Source of the DNA: Romanomermis culicivorax
Lineage: Eukaryota > Nematoda > Enoplea > Mermithida > Mermithidae
Reading direction: 5' to 3'
Assembly: GCA_963922205.1 (NCBI GenBank)
Contig: CAWUHX010000135.1
Coordinates: 372,001-436,000 of the forward strand
Length of the DNA stretch: 64,000 nt
Positions 34,387-47,060 of this stretch are shown here, one piece after another. How positions within the stretch are numbered: the first letter of the stretch is position 1; every line of letters starts with the position of its first letter. The notes under the pieces were generated by a model that worked only from the letters and a program-made list of their open reading frames with translations, ran no database searches and had not been told where the DNA came from. A program made the translations under genes and the position numbers.

Positions 34387-37300
34387 TTGCTTGGCAACTT
34401 GTCGTTGTCGGTATTTATTGGGTGCTCCGTCAGTTTCGACCAGAAATTTTTCGCCAACGAGCAGCAGCGACGCCGTCAATGCGATCGTTTTAGGCGGTGG
34501 AGCTGTCGGCACCAGCATAACCTATCATTTGGCTAAAAATGGTCTGAAAAACGTAATTCTTCTAGAGAGTAAAACCATTGCCTCAGGTTCGACTGCGCAT
34601 ACGGTACTACTTATATAATGTTATTAAACGAATTCCAACTGGTTTAAAAATGTTTTAGCCTGGCCTTATTAGCTATTTTCACCCTGTTCCTCGCTTTTGG
34701 CGGATTTTGTCCTATAGCATAGATCTTTATTCAAGAATAGAAAGCGAAATTGGTCAAGTAAGTTTGCACTGTTTACTCAACACTTTTATACACTTTTCTA
34801 TAGTATATATTGTATATTTAGAGTGTCAAATTTCCAAAACCTGGAACGATCAGGATTACTCGTGATCCTAAACGCGTAGAAGAATTCAAATATTTCATTT
34901 CTAGACTTGATACGGAGCACGCCGAATTATTAGACGTCAATCAAATTAAGGAACAATATCCGTTTATAAACACTGACAAAGTACTTTATATATTTTTTAG
35001 ACCAGTACCTGTAGCTTGCGTTTCTCATGAAAAAGTTATATGTTTCGAAACTAGAATTTTTAGTCATCAAGTTCAAAAGATATTCATCTGTAATCCTATG
35101 GAGTTCTTTCTTGAAGTTTTACGTCCATTGGAAGTTTTAATCAACCATATTTGAGCAAATAAGTTTTTATTTAGATTTTGTGCGGTTTAAAAACCAAAGG
35201 AGACGGTTACGTGGATACGGCCGGACTTGCCGTAGCCTTATCCGCCGCCGCACAACGTTTCGGTGCCAAAGTTTTAGAAAATTGCGGCACCAATATTAGA
35301 ATGAAACAACGGCAGGACGGCCTCTGGGATGTGGAAACTGACCAGGGAATTATTAGAGCCAAGCATTTGATCAACGCATCAGGTGATTTTGTTTGTTTTT
35401 ATGATTGCCAATAATACATCAATGAGGTCTGTAAATTTGAGAGGTTGATCGATAGTACCGCGATTTTTTGTAGTCGTCGGCATGTTCTAAGGGGTGGGAT
35501 AATACCTCCCCGTACCCAGTTTATTGTTGTCTATCGTCAGTGCCCTTAGAAATTCGCTAAGCGTCTGTCCTTGCAGCAGTATTCATTAAATTGAACATGG
35601 TTATCTTAAGGATTTCTAAAAAAAAATTCACGGATATTACATGATCAGCATTTTTCATGAAAGTAAACCTGCTTATGATAGAAATTATTTCGGTACTCAT
35701 ATTTATTGCAGGTTTATGGGCGAAAGATACTGCGAAGCAGATTGGCTTGGATTTGTCTCTTGTTCATGTGGAACATCAACACGGACTATCCAAGCCCATT
35801 TCCTCGCTAGCAAATGTGAATTTGCCTGTATTGCACGATATGGACGACAGATATTACGTGCGTCAAGAAGAGTTAGTTCAGTTTTCACTTTATGTGGCTG
35901 TGCATACATAAGCGTACTGGTAATGTTAGGTAATGCATTTGTACTTACGGGTCATTGAATACAATTTTTATACAAAGAAAGCGTTTTTTACTTTTCTTTT
36001 CCTATCCTCCAACATGTCTCTAAAGAGTCGCACAAAAATGTGCAATAACTGGTTTTAAAATTCCTCTCGATGACCATTGTCATAAAAATTTAGTCAATCG
36101 TGAATGAAATTCATAGTGTGTTGTACATTTTTATTAATCAGCGCGCATAAATCGAAAATTTCTTTTCTTTAGAGATAAATTTCTGTTCGGAGCCTTCGAA
36201 ACGCAAGAAAACGTTCGCCTTCTCGAATCATGGACGCAACATGGCGTACCAAAAGGTGAGATTTCATACGTCCTTTTGCACGTATAAGTTTCTAAATTTT
36301 TTATCTGATGAGTCTAATACCTCAGACCTGTAAAAAGCTGGATTTTCTTATTTTTGTCGAGAAAAATCGTTCTACTGTATGTTCGCTTCCGGCAAAACTA
36401 CGAAGATTATCATAGTGCTTTTTTAGATGTTTTGAAAACTTCACTGAGGGAACATTTCGACAGCATCAAAGAAAATTACGATTCTGCGGCCAAAACTATT
36501 CCGCTCCTCCAAGAATGTCCTATAGTCGAAAAATATACAGGCGTCGTTTGTATGTCACCCGACTGCATGCCCATGGTTGGCCCCGTTTTGGGCTATCCAA
36601 ATTATTGGGTCGCAGTGGGATTTTTGTAAGATTTTCCCATTCCAGCCGCAACGAACTTTTTAATTATCTACAATTTTAGCGACGGTTTATCGACGGCTGG
36701 TGGAATAGGCAAGTATTTGGCCGATTGGATCGTGAAAAATGAGCCATCATACGAGTTAGTCGAAACTGATCCGAATAGATTCGACTTTTGGGCGGAAAGG
36801 TATATACAACCTGCCCTTTATAGCTTAGTACTTGAATCATATTACGCAAATTATCATCTGCTAAAATTTATTGCGTTTACATTTTTAATCCTGTGGGAAG
36901 TGTAAAGAGAAATAAATTATGCGTAAGAAAAGAGTATCTTTTCGTTATTTGTCGTTTATAGAAATTTTCGGACCGAAAAAACAAAAGAATCGTATGCCTT
37001 CACCTATGCGTCAAATTATCCAGCTACGGAGAGGCCGGCTGGAAGACCAACTTGTCGCGTTAGCGGCGTTTACGGGGCTTTGATGGAACGAGGGGCGAAG
37101 ATGCAATTTACTTGCGGTACATAAGTCTTCAGTTAAAAAAAGACATTTCTTGGCTCACATAAAACATTTCTGAGGAATAGGCCAAGTTGTGTGTTGTTTT
37201 CGCGTGCGAAAAAGGATTAAACACTTTAATATTTAATTTTTTAAAATTCACTGATTGGCGTTACACAGGTTGGGAAAATCCTATATATTTCGGCGACAAT

Positions 37301-40300
37301 ATGCGAGAAGCCGTTCGCGAAGAATACGATCTTATCATGAATCGAGGTGGTCTTATGGATCTAGCTTGGCTAAGTAAAATCGAAATTCGCGGTCCAGATG
37401 CTGCCAATTTTCTAAACTACGTTTTATCCAATCGACCGCCCGAAGTGTGAAATTATGTTTTCTTCAACAAGTTTTTTTTTGAGTTGCAATTTTCTATAGG
37501 TTAATCGCGTCCAACCGAGTCTCATGTTGACGCCAAATGGTCGAGTTCTATCTTTCGTAAGATGTATTCATCACGATCAAAATCAAAGTGTCTATTTGTT
37601 AGTCGGCAATCCTGATCAGGAAAACAGGAATATGAGGTAAAAAAGCAAATATAAAATGTTTTGGCCTGCCGTTGAAACTCAACTGGATCAGTTGGACTAG
37701 GAGTTGTGCTGGACTTTCGGTTTTCTATTTTAATTCTCATTTGGGTATTGAAAAAAATCGATTTTTTCGTTCTCAAAATTACTCTTGCTCGGTTAGAGGC
37801 TAAATCACTCTAGATGAACACTTCCATTGGCGTTTTTTGCATGATTTCAACTTTTAACAGAAAAAAATCTCGACAAAAAAGTTTCTTAGTGATTTCCACA
37901 CGCCGTTGATAGACATTGCACTTGAATTGTAAATTTTTCGTTCGCTTTTTATGAGGTTTCGCAAAAACACGGACTTCATCTGTTATTTACGCAAAAATTC
38001 TGCTGAATATTTCTCAGTTTTACTCGCTTTTATAGATGGCTCTTATCGGTTGCTCAGGAAAAACATTATAAAATCGAAATCAATAACGTGACGGAATATT
38101 TAGCTGTGATTGGCACCGGTGGTCCGCATAGTCGATCGACCCTGAGCGAATTGACAAAAGAAAATTTGGATGATAGCATATTTCCTCACATGTCCACAAA
38201 ATTGCTAAGAATAGCGGGGGTTCCGGTTATTGGTTGTCGAATGGCGGAATCCGGTACTATTTTAACAATTTTTTGTTTTGGTAGATATGTAATGTCTTGC
38301 AGATTTTTCTGTGCGTTGCGTGAAAAATCACCAAAGTTTTGAAAAATTTCTCCAATTTCTATCTTTATAGGTGAAAATGGTTGGCAATTATATCATAATC
38401 GAGCCGACAGTTTAAGGATCTATGAAGCCTTGATGAAAGCAGGTCGTTCCCACGGATTTAAACCGATAGGTTGGGAAGCTTTGAACGTCCTAAGATTGGA
38501 GAAAGGCTACAAACGCTGGGGAGTCGAGGTAGTTGCCTACTGTTACAGCTTTTCTTGAATCATTTTTAACGCCCAAGTCAGAAAATTCCAAAATTTCAAT
38601 TCTGAAATTCTTAAATTTTTCTTCTATGAGAAGAAAACAATTGACTTGTATTGTCAAGCCCTTCACTTTCGGTTAAAATTCGGTCAAACATTAGCGATAA
38701 TTGATTTTTTCTAATTCTTGATTTTTCAGCTCAATCTCGATACGCATCCTTACGAAGCGGGTATCGAAGATATGATCGACTTGTCCAAAGTATGTATTTT
38801 CGTTTTGAATTTTTCATTTTTCTCATATAAATTTTGACATCGGATAAATTTCTCTTTTCTAGGGCGGATTCATTGGATATGAAGCGATGCTTAAATTGAA
38901 GAATCAACCCTTGAATAAAAAGCTTGTGCTATTAACGATAGACGGCGACTTACCTGTCGATTACAAATTCGGACACGAAAAAATCGACGTAGATGGAAAA
39001 GTACGAATATACCTTAATTGAATCTTTGTCAACTTTCGTCCATGAATATCATTTGTTAGCGGCTTCATTAAGTTGATCTTTGTTTTTCTTTTTTTAGACT
39101 GTTGGTCGTATTACCTCGGGGTGTTTTAGTTTCGCAATTAACAAGTATTTATGCTTTGGCTTCGTTCAACCTCATCTAAAAGCTAATGATGTGGTAAGCT
39201 ATAAAAAATCATTCCTAGGATTTATACATTTTCGACATGTTTCTTGAATTAGAACCAGGCTTTTTTGAGCCAAATTGAAATTTTGGAAGCCAAAATTTTT
39301 TGATTGAAGGATATCGAAAAATGGGCTTTTGAGACACTATGGAACGTATATATAATTAAATTATATGAATATTCAATCAGTTGATACGTGTTCAAAAAAT
39401 TAGTGTTCACATTTTGATTTTCAATCAGCGTTTTTCAGTTACAGGCTTCTTTCTACATGTTCAAAGATCGACTAAAAAATCTTTGTACAAAGAGAATTTT
39501 TCGTGCAAGAAACAAGATATTTCGCTTAATTTTGCTAAAACCTTCTTTCAGGATAGCACTTTAGTTCATTTCCTTCTGACACAAAAGTATAGGGTTTTAA
39601 AAATGCAGCTTCTGTTCTTATTGTTTTCGTGTTTTCTATATCTTTTCTGCGCCACGCAGTGAATATTTTTAAGATTTTGACACACGAAAATGCTTTAAAA
39701 TATATCATTTTACAAATTAAAAAATGTGTTCATATTTTCATAAGTTTGAAAAATTCAAATGAAACTTGAAATTTATAAAAAATCACCTCCAATCTGATTA
39801 TGAATTCTAACTCGGCTCCATATTTAAAATAATAGTTATAAAAAATGGAAAATTAAGATTTTGATCTCTTAAATGCGCCGAAATTCATCTTTATCTTGTA
39901 GAGCCCCCATATTTTTCCCTTTTTCGAAAATTTTCTTCCCCAGAAAGTCTGATTTGTAGAAAAACAGTGAATAGACTAATCCGAAAAATTACAGAATGAA
40001 ATCCGGCGCGAAGCCCCGAAAAATTTCCGGTGTTTGATGATTTTAGAGCTTGTGAAACACTAACTTCAAATCTAAAATTATATAAAAATAACTATAATTC
40101 GCTAAAATAAAATAGTAATAAATAAGTCGAAATTTTAGGAGCCAAAATGGCTCCTAGACCTAAACTTTAGGAGTCATTTCCAAATTTTTAGTGGCCCAGC
40201 CCCTTAGAATGACTAAAAAAAGCCTGGTCAGAACCTTTTTCTTCTTTTTTTGTCATGATTTTACCTGATTTCTGCTGTTCACAGTCAGAAAAATTGACTA

Positions 40301-40472
40301 TTGTTGAATTTTCAATATATGAATTTCATGCGTCGTGCATTTTAATTTATGTATTGATTTGTTTTGTGATTTATCGTTATGTACTTTTTAGCTCAATGTT
40401 GAAGTTGTTGGTCAAAAATATGAAGCGGTCATTTTGGAAAAGCCGCCAATCAAGCCTTACTACGAAAGATGA
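34387..40472 (+). CDS. DMGDH: Dimethylglycine dehydrogenase-type FAD/folate enzyme, mitochondrial
   Basis: Oxidatively demethylates dimethylglycine to sarcosine in choline catabolism, using covalent FAD and tetrahydrofolate. Exons: 34387-34603, 34659-34757, 34822-34980, 35175-35382, 35712-35871, 36173-36255, 36427-36625, 36680-36799, 36962-37116, 37269-37444, 37500-37636, 38036-38253, 38371-38528, 38730-38789, 38863-39000, 39098-39193 and 40392-40472, about 820 residues, all phases consistent. Seen: an Arg/Ser-rich leader, the Rossmann motif VLGGGAVGTSITYHLAKNG, the flavin-linking His context SGSTAHTPGL, DAO-fold motifs (YYVRQEE, MSPDCMPMVGP), then the GcvT-type folate domain with GENGWQLYHNRADS. 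The last exon (LNVEVVGQKYEA to stop) follows a 1.2-kb intron holding a transposon at 39256-40226. No in-frame ATG precedes 34387, which follows an acceptor-like AG, so a short first exon is missing. Sarcosine dehydrogenase and PDPR are relatives, but the FGAFETQE and DPNRFDFW stretches fit DMGDH best. Confidence 0.87.
39256..40226 (-). mobile_element. hAT-like element A2 in the last DMGDH intron
   Basis: 971 bp, CAGGCTTTTTT...AAAAAAAGCCTG, flanked by ATTAGAAC and GTCAGAAC (6 of 8 match). Orientation is opposite to A1. Hairpin relic CCGGCGCGAAGCCCCG near 40002. It lies 5' of the final 81-bp exon. Confidence 0.72.
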
Positions 40473-41950
40473 TTATTTTAGTGAGTCATCATTCAAGCGA
40501 CAAATGTCAAAATTATTCTCAAATCAGGTAGAACTAAAACATATATCAGGCTTTCTTGACTGACGATTTAATAATTGTAAGACACGCGTTGTTTTTACAA
40601 CTGAAAAATTGAAAAGATGTCTTCACAGCTTTTGCTTTATAATCTTATAATGATTTGAAGTTACAGTGTATCAGAGACTTGTATACGTCTATAATATTTA
40701 ATTGATTTTTCATTTTTCAGGATTCGTCTAGAAAATGTTGTTTTAGGTAACAATTTTATTTGTTTTGGAGTATGTAGTCTGACAACTGATGGATTTATAA
40801 ATCTTCTATTGTTCTCAATCCGAAAATTCTATATTTGTCGATAACAAAAATGTTCGTGCTGATTTTTGGAAGCGTGACAATTGTGCAAATTCTGTTGTAC
40901 ACACTGCCATTTTATTTTTAGAATACGATCGTCTAATTGCGTTATTAACATAATCTAGTAGTCAGGTAAGTTAATTTTTCACGTTTTCTGTTTTTTAATT
41001 TATGAGGATGATTAGAATCCAAATTTCTGCTGTTCACAGTCAGAAAAGTACATTTGCTGATCAAAATTATTATGATTTCTGTGCTATACTCTTTCGTTCC
41101 TGAGCTTCATAATTTCTTTTGCTTCTAGAATCGACTTTTTTCAGAATTTGCTGTAAATATCGTTGGAAAATATTTGTTTCAAGTATGCAATTTTTGATGC
41201 AGATTAGCACTGATTTTCTGTTTTCGCCATTCCCATAATTGATTTTTATTTTTTCAGAATGTGCACGATTTATTGGTGAATGTTCAGTTCAAAGTGAGAT
41301 TCTTGTATTGCTTTGTCAATTTTGCTGACAAGAATTGCGAAAATTCTTAGTAACCTCAATTGGATTTTGAGGTCTCGGAAAAAATCTAAAATTTTTCTTG
41401 GAATTTTCGAGAATGACGACGGAGCTTCGATATGTTGCAAAATAACTTGTTTATCTATGATTAACTGTTTTAGCTTAATATTCATTCCCGATAGTCCGTT
41501 CAGTCTTGAAAATGATCTGAAACTTCTGCTTCATGTTTCTTTCTTCTTTAGATGGTGATCTACGCACGTGGCATGTAATCCAGTGGTTAAAAGTATAAGA
41601 ATATTATTAATTGATTTTTCCGTTACGTAATATAGTTCACATTATTACGATTTCTAAGTTATTTAATCAGAAGTTGACTTTATTTTATCGTCGGCAACGA
41701 AGATGAAAATACGAATCGTGCTTTACAAGTTTGCATTTTTCAGTTGGCATGTTAATATACATGTTTCATTAATATTGTGTTAATAGCGTTTTTAATTCTC
41801 CCAGGGTAGATTCATCGAGTTAATAAATCATCTGTTATAGATCCGTGTTTTTTCTTTTACTCCGTTACAAACCGATTCTCTACAAATATGATTAATTAAA
41901 TAGAAGTTTTATGAACATATTTGTTTTCTTCTAGGTATTTTGAAGATTTT
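40473..41950. other. DMGDH-SREK1IP1 intergenic region
   Basis: AT-rich; two GCTGTTCACAGTCAGAAAA runs at 40274 and 41028 are direct repeats. No exon recognised. Confidence 0.4.
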
Positions 41951-43698
<1,748 letters not shown>

Positions 43699-43995
43699 TA
43701 TTACGTGTATTATTTTGTAAGTTTTTATATCTTCAAGTGATGATTTCTTCCATAAAATATCATTTCGTGTCACTCTTCAGGCAAACCTAATTGAAAAATT
43801 GGGTAATGAAGTTAAATTAATAATTATGAGTAATTAGTAACATTCGATTATCCAAGCTAACTTTTCCCTCTTTTATGCTGTTTTGATTTCTCAAAATCGT
43901 ATGTAAATTTTGCTTGAGGTTGTGTCTGAATTTGAACATAACAGTTCGGTAGAAATTTGAAAAAAACAAATAATTGAATTTTGCATCAAGTAACT
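43699..43995. other. SREK1IP1 3' flank
   Basis: No canonical AATAAA close to the stop; an ATAAAATA run near 43755 could serve. No repeat recognised. Confidence 0.4.
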
Positions 43996-44244
43996 TATAG
44001 TCTGTTTTCCATGAAATGCTTCTAAATAATGAAAGTGGAAAGCAAGTAGTATTTCAGATTTTTACGATTTTCTGACAAACAATATATCAGAGAGGAATGA
44101 AAATTTGTGAGTATACTGTCCTAACTTTTAACAATTTTTCCAGTGAAAAATTTTACAATAAGATCTCTATGTACGTGATTTTGACGACGGTACTGATTTG
44201 TGTCACTTTTCTATTTAGAAGCATTTTATAAAAAACAGACTATA
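43996..44244. mobile_element. MITE K1 with 33-bp inverted ends (TATAGTCTGTTTT)
   Basis: 249 bp with ends matching at about 30 of 33 positions (TATAGTCTGTTTT ... GCTTCTAAATA and its reverse). A second copy from about 44985 to 46730 carries a piggyBac-type MITE and a mariner; this copy gives the empty sites. Confidence 0.75.
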
Positions 44245-44249
44245 GGAAG

Positions 44250-44984
44250 CATTTTTAGAATGAGCAGCTTGTTTGTTATTGCATATTCGATTTGAAATGG
44301 TAGACCCATCAAAAACCAAAAAAAAAGATTCAATTTTATACGCATATTTTCACTTAGAGGAAATTTTTATACTGTAAAAATACGCTAAATTTCCTCATGA
44401 GAATGGGAAAATCCAAAGTACCGAAGAGCATGCTTCTCCACTGTCGACTTGGACGGATCTGCATCGATACATCGGTGCTCCTACAAGTTTTTATCACACC
44501 AATTTATTGAAAAAAATTTTCGGCTTTTCTATTTGCCGCTCACTAAAGAAAAAATTCGTTCATTAATTACAGTAATTAATTTATTAGCCTTTTCTGCATT
44601 AATTTCATGACGTCGCTGTATCGATCATTTCAAAATGAATGGAGTATTGATATTAATTTCAATTTTTTTCCGTTGCACAGAGAAAAATTTCCGAGTCGAT
44701 AGAAAACATGCTGGGGATTGCAAAGAAATTCGTGAAATTTTCAGGGGGTTTCTTCAATAATGATGTGAAATGGGCCAGTAAATGCAAACTAATTCATTTG
44801 AATCTGTGGCAGAGATAATATATTCGCATATTGCGGAAATTTCTATTTGAACTTGTTCCCCTAACTGCTACGGTCAACTAGAGAAAAAAGGCTCTGTGTA
44901 CGCAGGTTGTTTACTTTTCGCACCAGAAGCTAGACAGTGCCACACGCTATCAGAATAAATTTTAATTCTCCAAATACCTGCTCT
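44250..44984. other. No feature recognised
   Basis: AT-rich sequence between K copies; no convincing frame. Confidence 0.4.
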
Positions 44985-45112
44985 GCTTTTCATAGCTTCT
45001 AAATAATGAAAGCCGAAAGCAAGTAGTATTTCAGATTTCCATGATTTGCTGATAAACAATATATCATACAAGACTGTAAATTTATTAGCATACTGGAAAA
45101 TGTTACAGTTAA

Positions 45113-45408
45113 GGCCCTGCTATACTTCGACAGCTGGCGCCAGCCGTCACTATTAGAAGTATAGCAGCTCATAGCCGGCGCCGGTTTCGAGCTGCTACAC
45201 TTCGCCTTTTTGATGACGGCCGGCGCTGGTTGTCATTCGATTCATTAGAAATTTCTGAACTGTCGCGTATGTTATAACATATGAATTATGGTGCAACCAA
45301 TGCATTTTGGTGTTTTATCATTTTTTGTAGGCCAGTGCCGGTTTAAATATATTTCATCCGGCGCCGTTCAGCCCCGACTGGCGCCGGCCATCGAAGTATA
45401 GCAGGGCC
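45113..45408. mobile_element. piggyBac-type MITE (TTAA duplication)
   Basis: 296 bp beginning GGCCCTGCTATACTTCGA with an exact inverse at the right end, flanked by TTAA at 45109-45112 and 45409-45412. GC-rich inner repeats (GGCGCCGG). Absent at the same site of K1. Confidence 0.85.
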
Positions 45409-45464
45409 TTAAGAGCTCCATGTAAACGACTTTGACGACGGTACTGATTTGTGTCACTTTTCTA

Positions 45465-46694
45465 TACCCCTGGCAAGAAAGTAATGTCGAAAATTAGACT
45501 ACATTTTCAAAGTTTTATTACATTTGCTTGAGGCATGATTAATCATCAAAATAATGCCCCATTACTATCAATCACACTTTACCATCTCGCAGGTAGCTTT
45601 GCGATGCCTGCATAATAAAAGGCTTGTGACTTTGAATCATAACAGTCTGGATGAACGCGAAATGGCCATATTGTTTTCAAATTCCATATCAACAATGCTA
45701 TTCTGCGATGACTGGAACAAATAATAATCTGATGGTGCAATATCTGGTGAATATGGTGGATGGAGAAACAACTCCCAATTTAACTCCTGGATTTTTGCCT
45801 GGACGACAGCGGTGGTATGTCGACGGGCATTGTCATGGAGCAGAAGTACTCCTTTGCAGTTTACCAATGCAGGCTGCCTTTTAATCAAGGCATTTTGTGC
45901 ACGATCAAGCCGGTCTTAATAGACTTTAGCAGTGATTGTCAAACCAGGTCGAAGCAACTCAAAGTGGATGATTCCCTAGGTTGACCACCATACACATAAC
46001 ATGGCTTTGTGTGGGTGTAGATCAGGCATTGGCACTTGTGCTTGTTTAGAGCCTTTGCTGACCCCTTGTCATCTCTGGATGATCTTAACATCCACAACCC
46101 ACATTTCATCTCCAGTGATGATTCGGTCAGGAAACTGTCGATATGATACTGTGAAAGCAATAACATGAAATCATAACATGCTGTTGCATAGTGTGATCAC
46201 TCAACTTGTGAGGCACCCATGTTTGGAGCTTTCTAACCTTGTTCAACTGCTTCATTGTGTGAGTAGCGAGGACTTATGCTGATTGCTAATGGTTGCTTTT
46301 GTATCGAGGCCCAGCTGTTCTTGAATGCGTGCTTCTGATACTTCCCCTGGCCATCCACTATTACTACTGTGGGTGCCAATCCTGAACTTTGCAAACCACT
46401 GTTCGACTGCATATCCAGACACTGCAGGTTCACCATATGCTTACCATGTTTCCTGTTGCTTCAGGCGCAGGTCTGCAAAATTCAATGATGTATATGGTCG
46501 AGGAGGTAACATTTTGTTTTACGTATCAAAAAATGGACAGTATGAGCACTGAAAACCGACCCTATTTTTCAAAACAATAATGTTTGCTCTCCCAAACAAA
46601 CAATCAACAACCCAATTTATTGGGCAGGATTTTGAGGAAAAAGTTGATTGATAACACATGACCAAAAATCGACATTACTTTCTTGCCAACCCAA
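45465..46694 (-). mobile_element. Mariner transposon relic, transposase broken
   Basis: 1230 bp, inverted ends around TTGGCAAGAAAGTAATGTCGA, TA duplication at 45463-45464 and 46695-46696. Minus-strand fragments: an N-terminal HTH-like piece (46233-46436), ESSLEMKCGLW..., and HDNARRH with YSPDIAPSDYYLF. Spacing between the last two catalytic Asp is D34D, as in mariner. Frameshifts and stops make it inactive. Absent from K1. Confidence 0.9.
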
Positions 46695-46730
46695 TATTTA
46701 GAAGCATTTTATAAAAAACACACTATAGGT

Positions 46731-47060
46731 ACTGGATATTTCTACGACTTTCTGTTGGGCAACCATGTGACATAAGGCTAACTTCTTCAAAATTGAAAAA
46801 AATTGTGTAAGCGATTTCAATGACCATGATATTTTATCACTCGGACTTACAAAGATTTTATGAAAAACAGACTATAAATATCGCTGCTATCTAGTATTCA
46901 TAAGGATTAGTATGTTATGTACCAGGCGTGTGGTTTCACTTCGCATCTTTGATTAATTTGAAATTCGATCCGCAAGGCTCTACTGTTGTTTGGATGGCAG
47001 CGTAGAGTGCTCTATATTCTGTTTAACTGAACACTTATTTGAATAAACCAGCGTGCGGGC
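46731..47060. other. K-like fragment, otherwise empty
   Basis: 46840-46885 ends GATTTTATGAAAAACAGACTATA, a worn K end. Nothing else seen. Confidence 0.4.

Larger units (their letters stand above)
44985..46730. mobile_element. MITE K2, interrupted twice
   Basis: GCTTCTAAATAATGAAAG through ACGACGGTACTGATTTGTG to TTTAGAAGCATTTTATAAAA, colinear with K1, with insertions at 45113-45408 and 45465-46694. The left tip is worn. Confidence 0.75.

Noticed and set aside
34387-40472. Sarcosine dehydrogenase or PDPR instead of DMGDH
   Set aside because: The flavin-linking His context argues against PDPR, and FGAFETQE, DPNRFDFW and the C-terminal exon fit DMGDH better than SARDH; some uncertainty remains.
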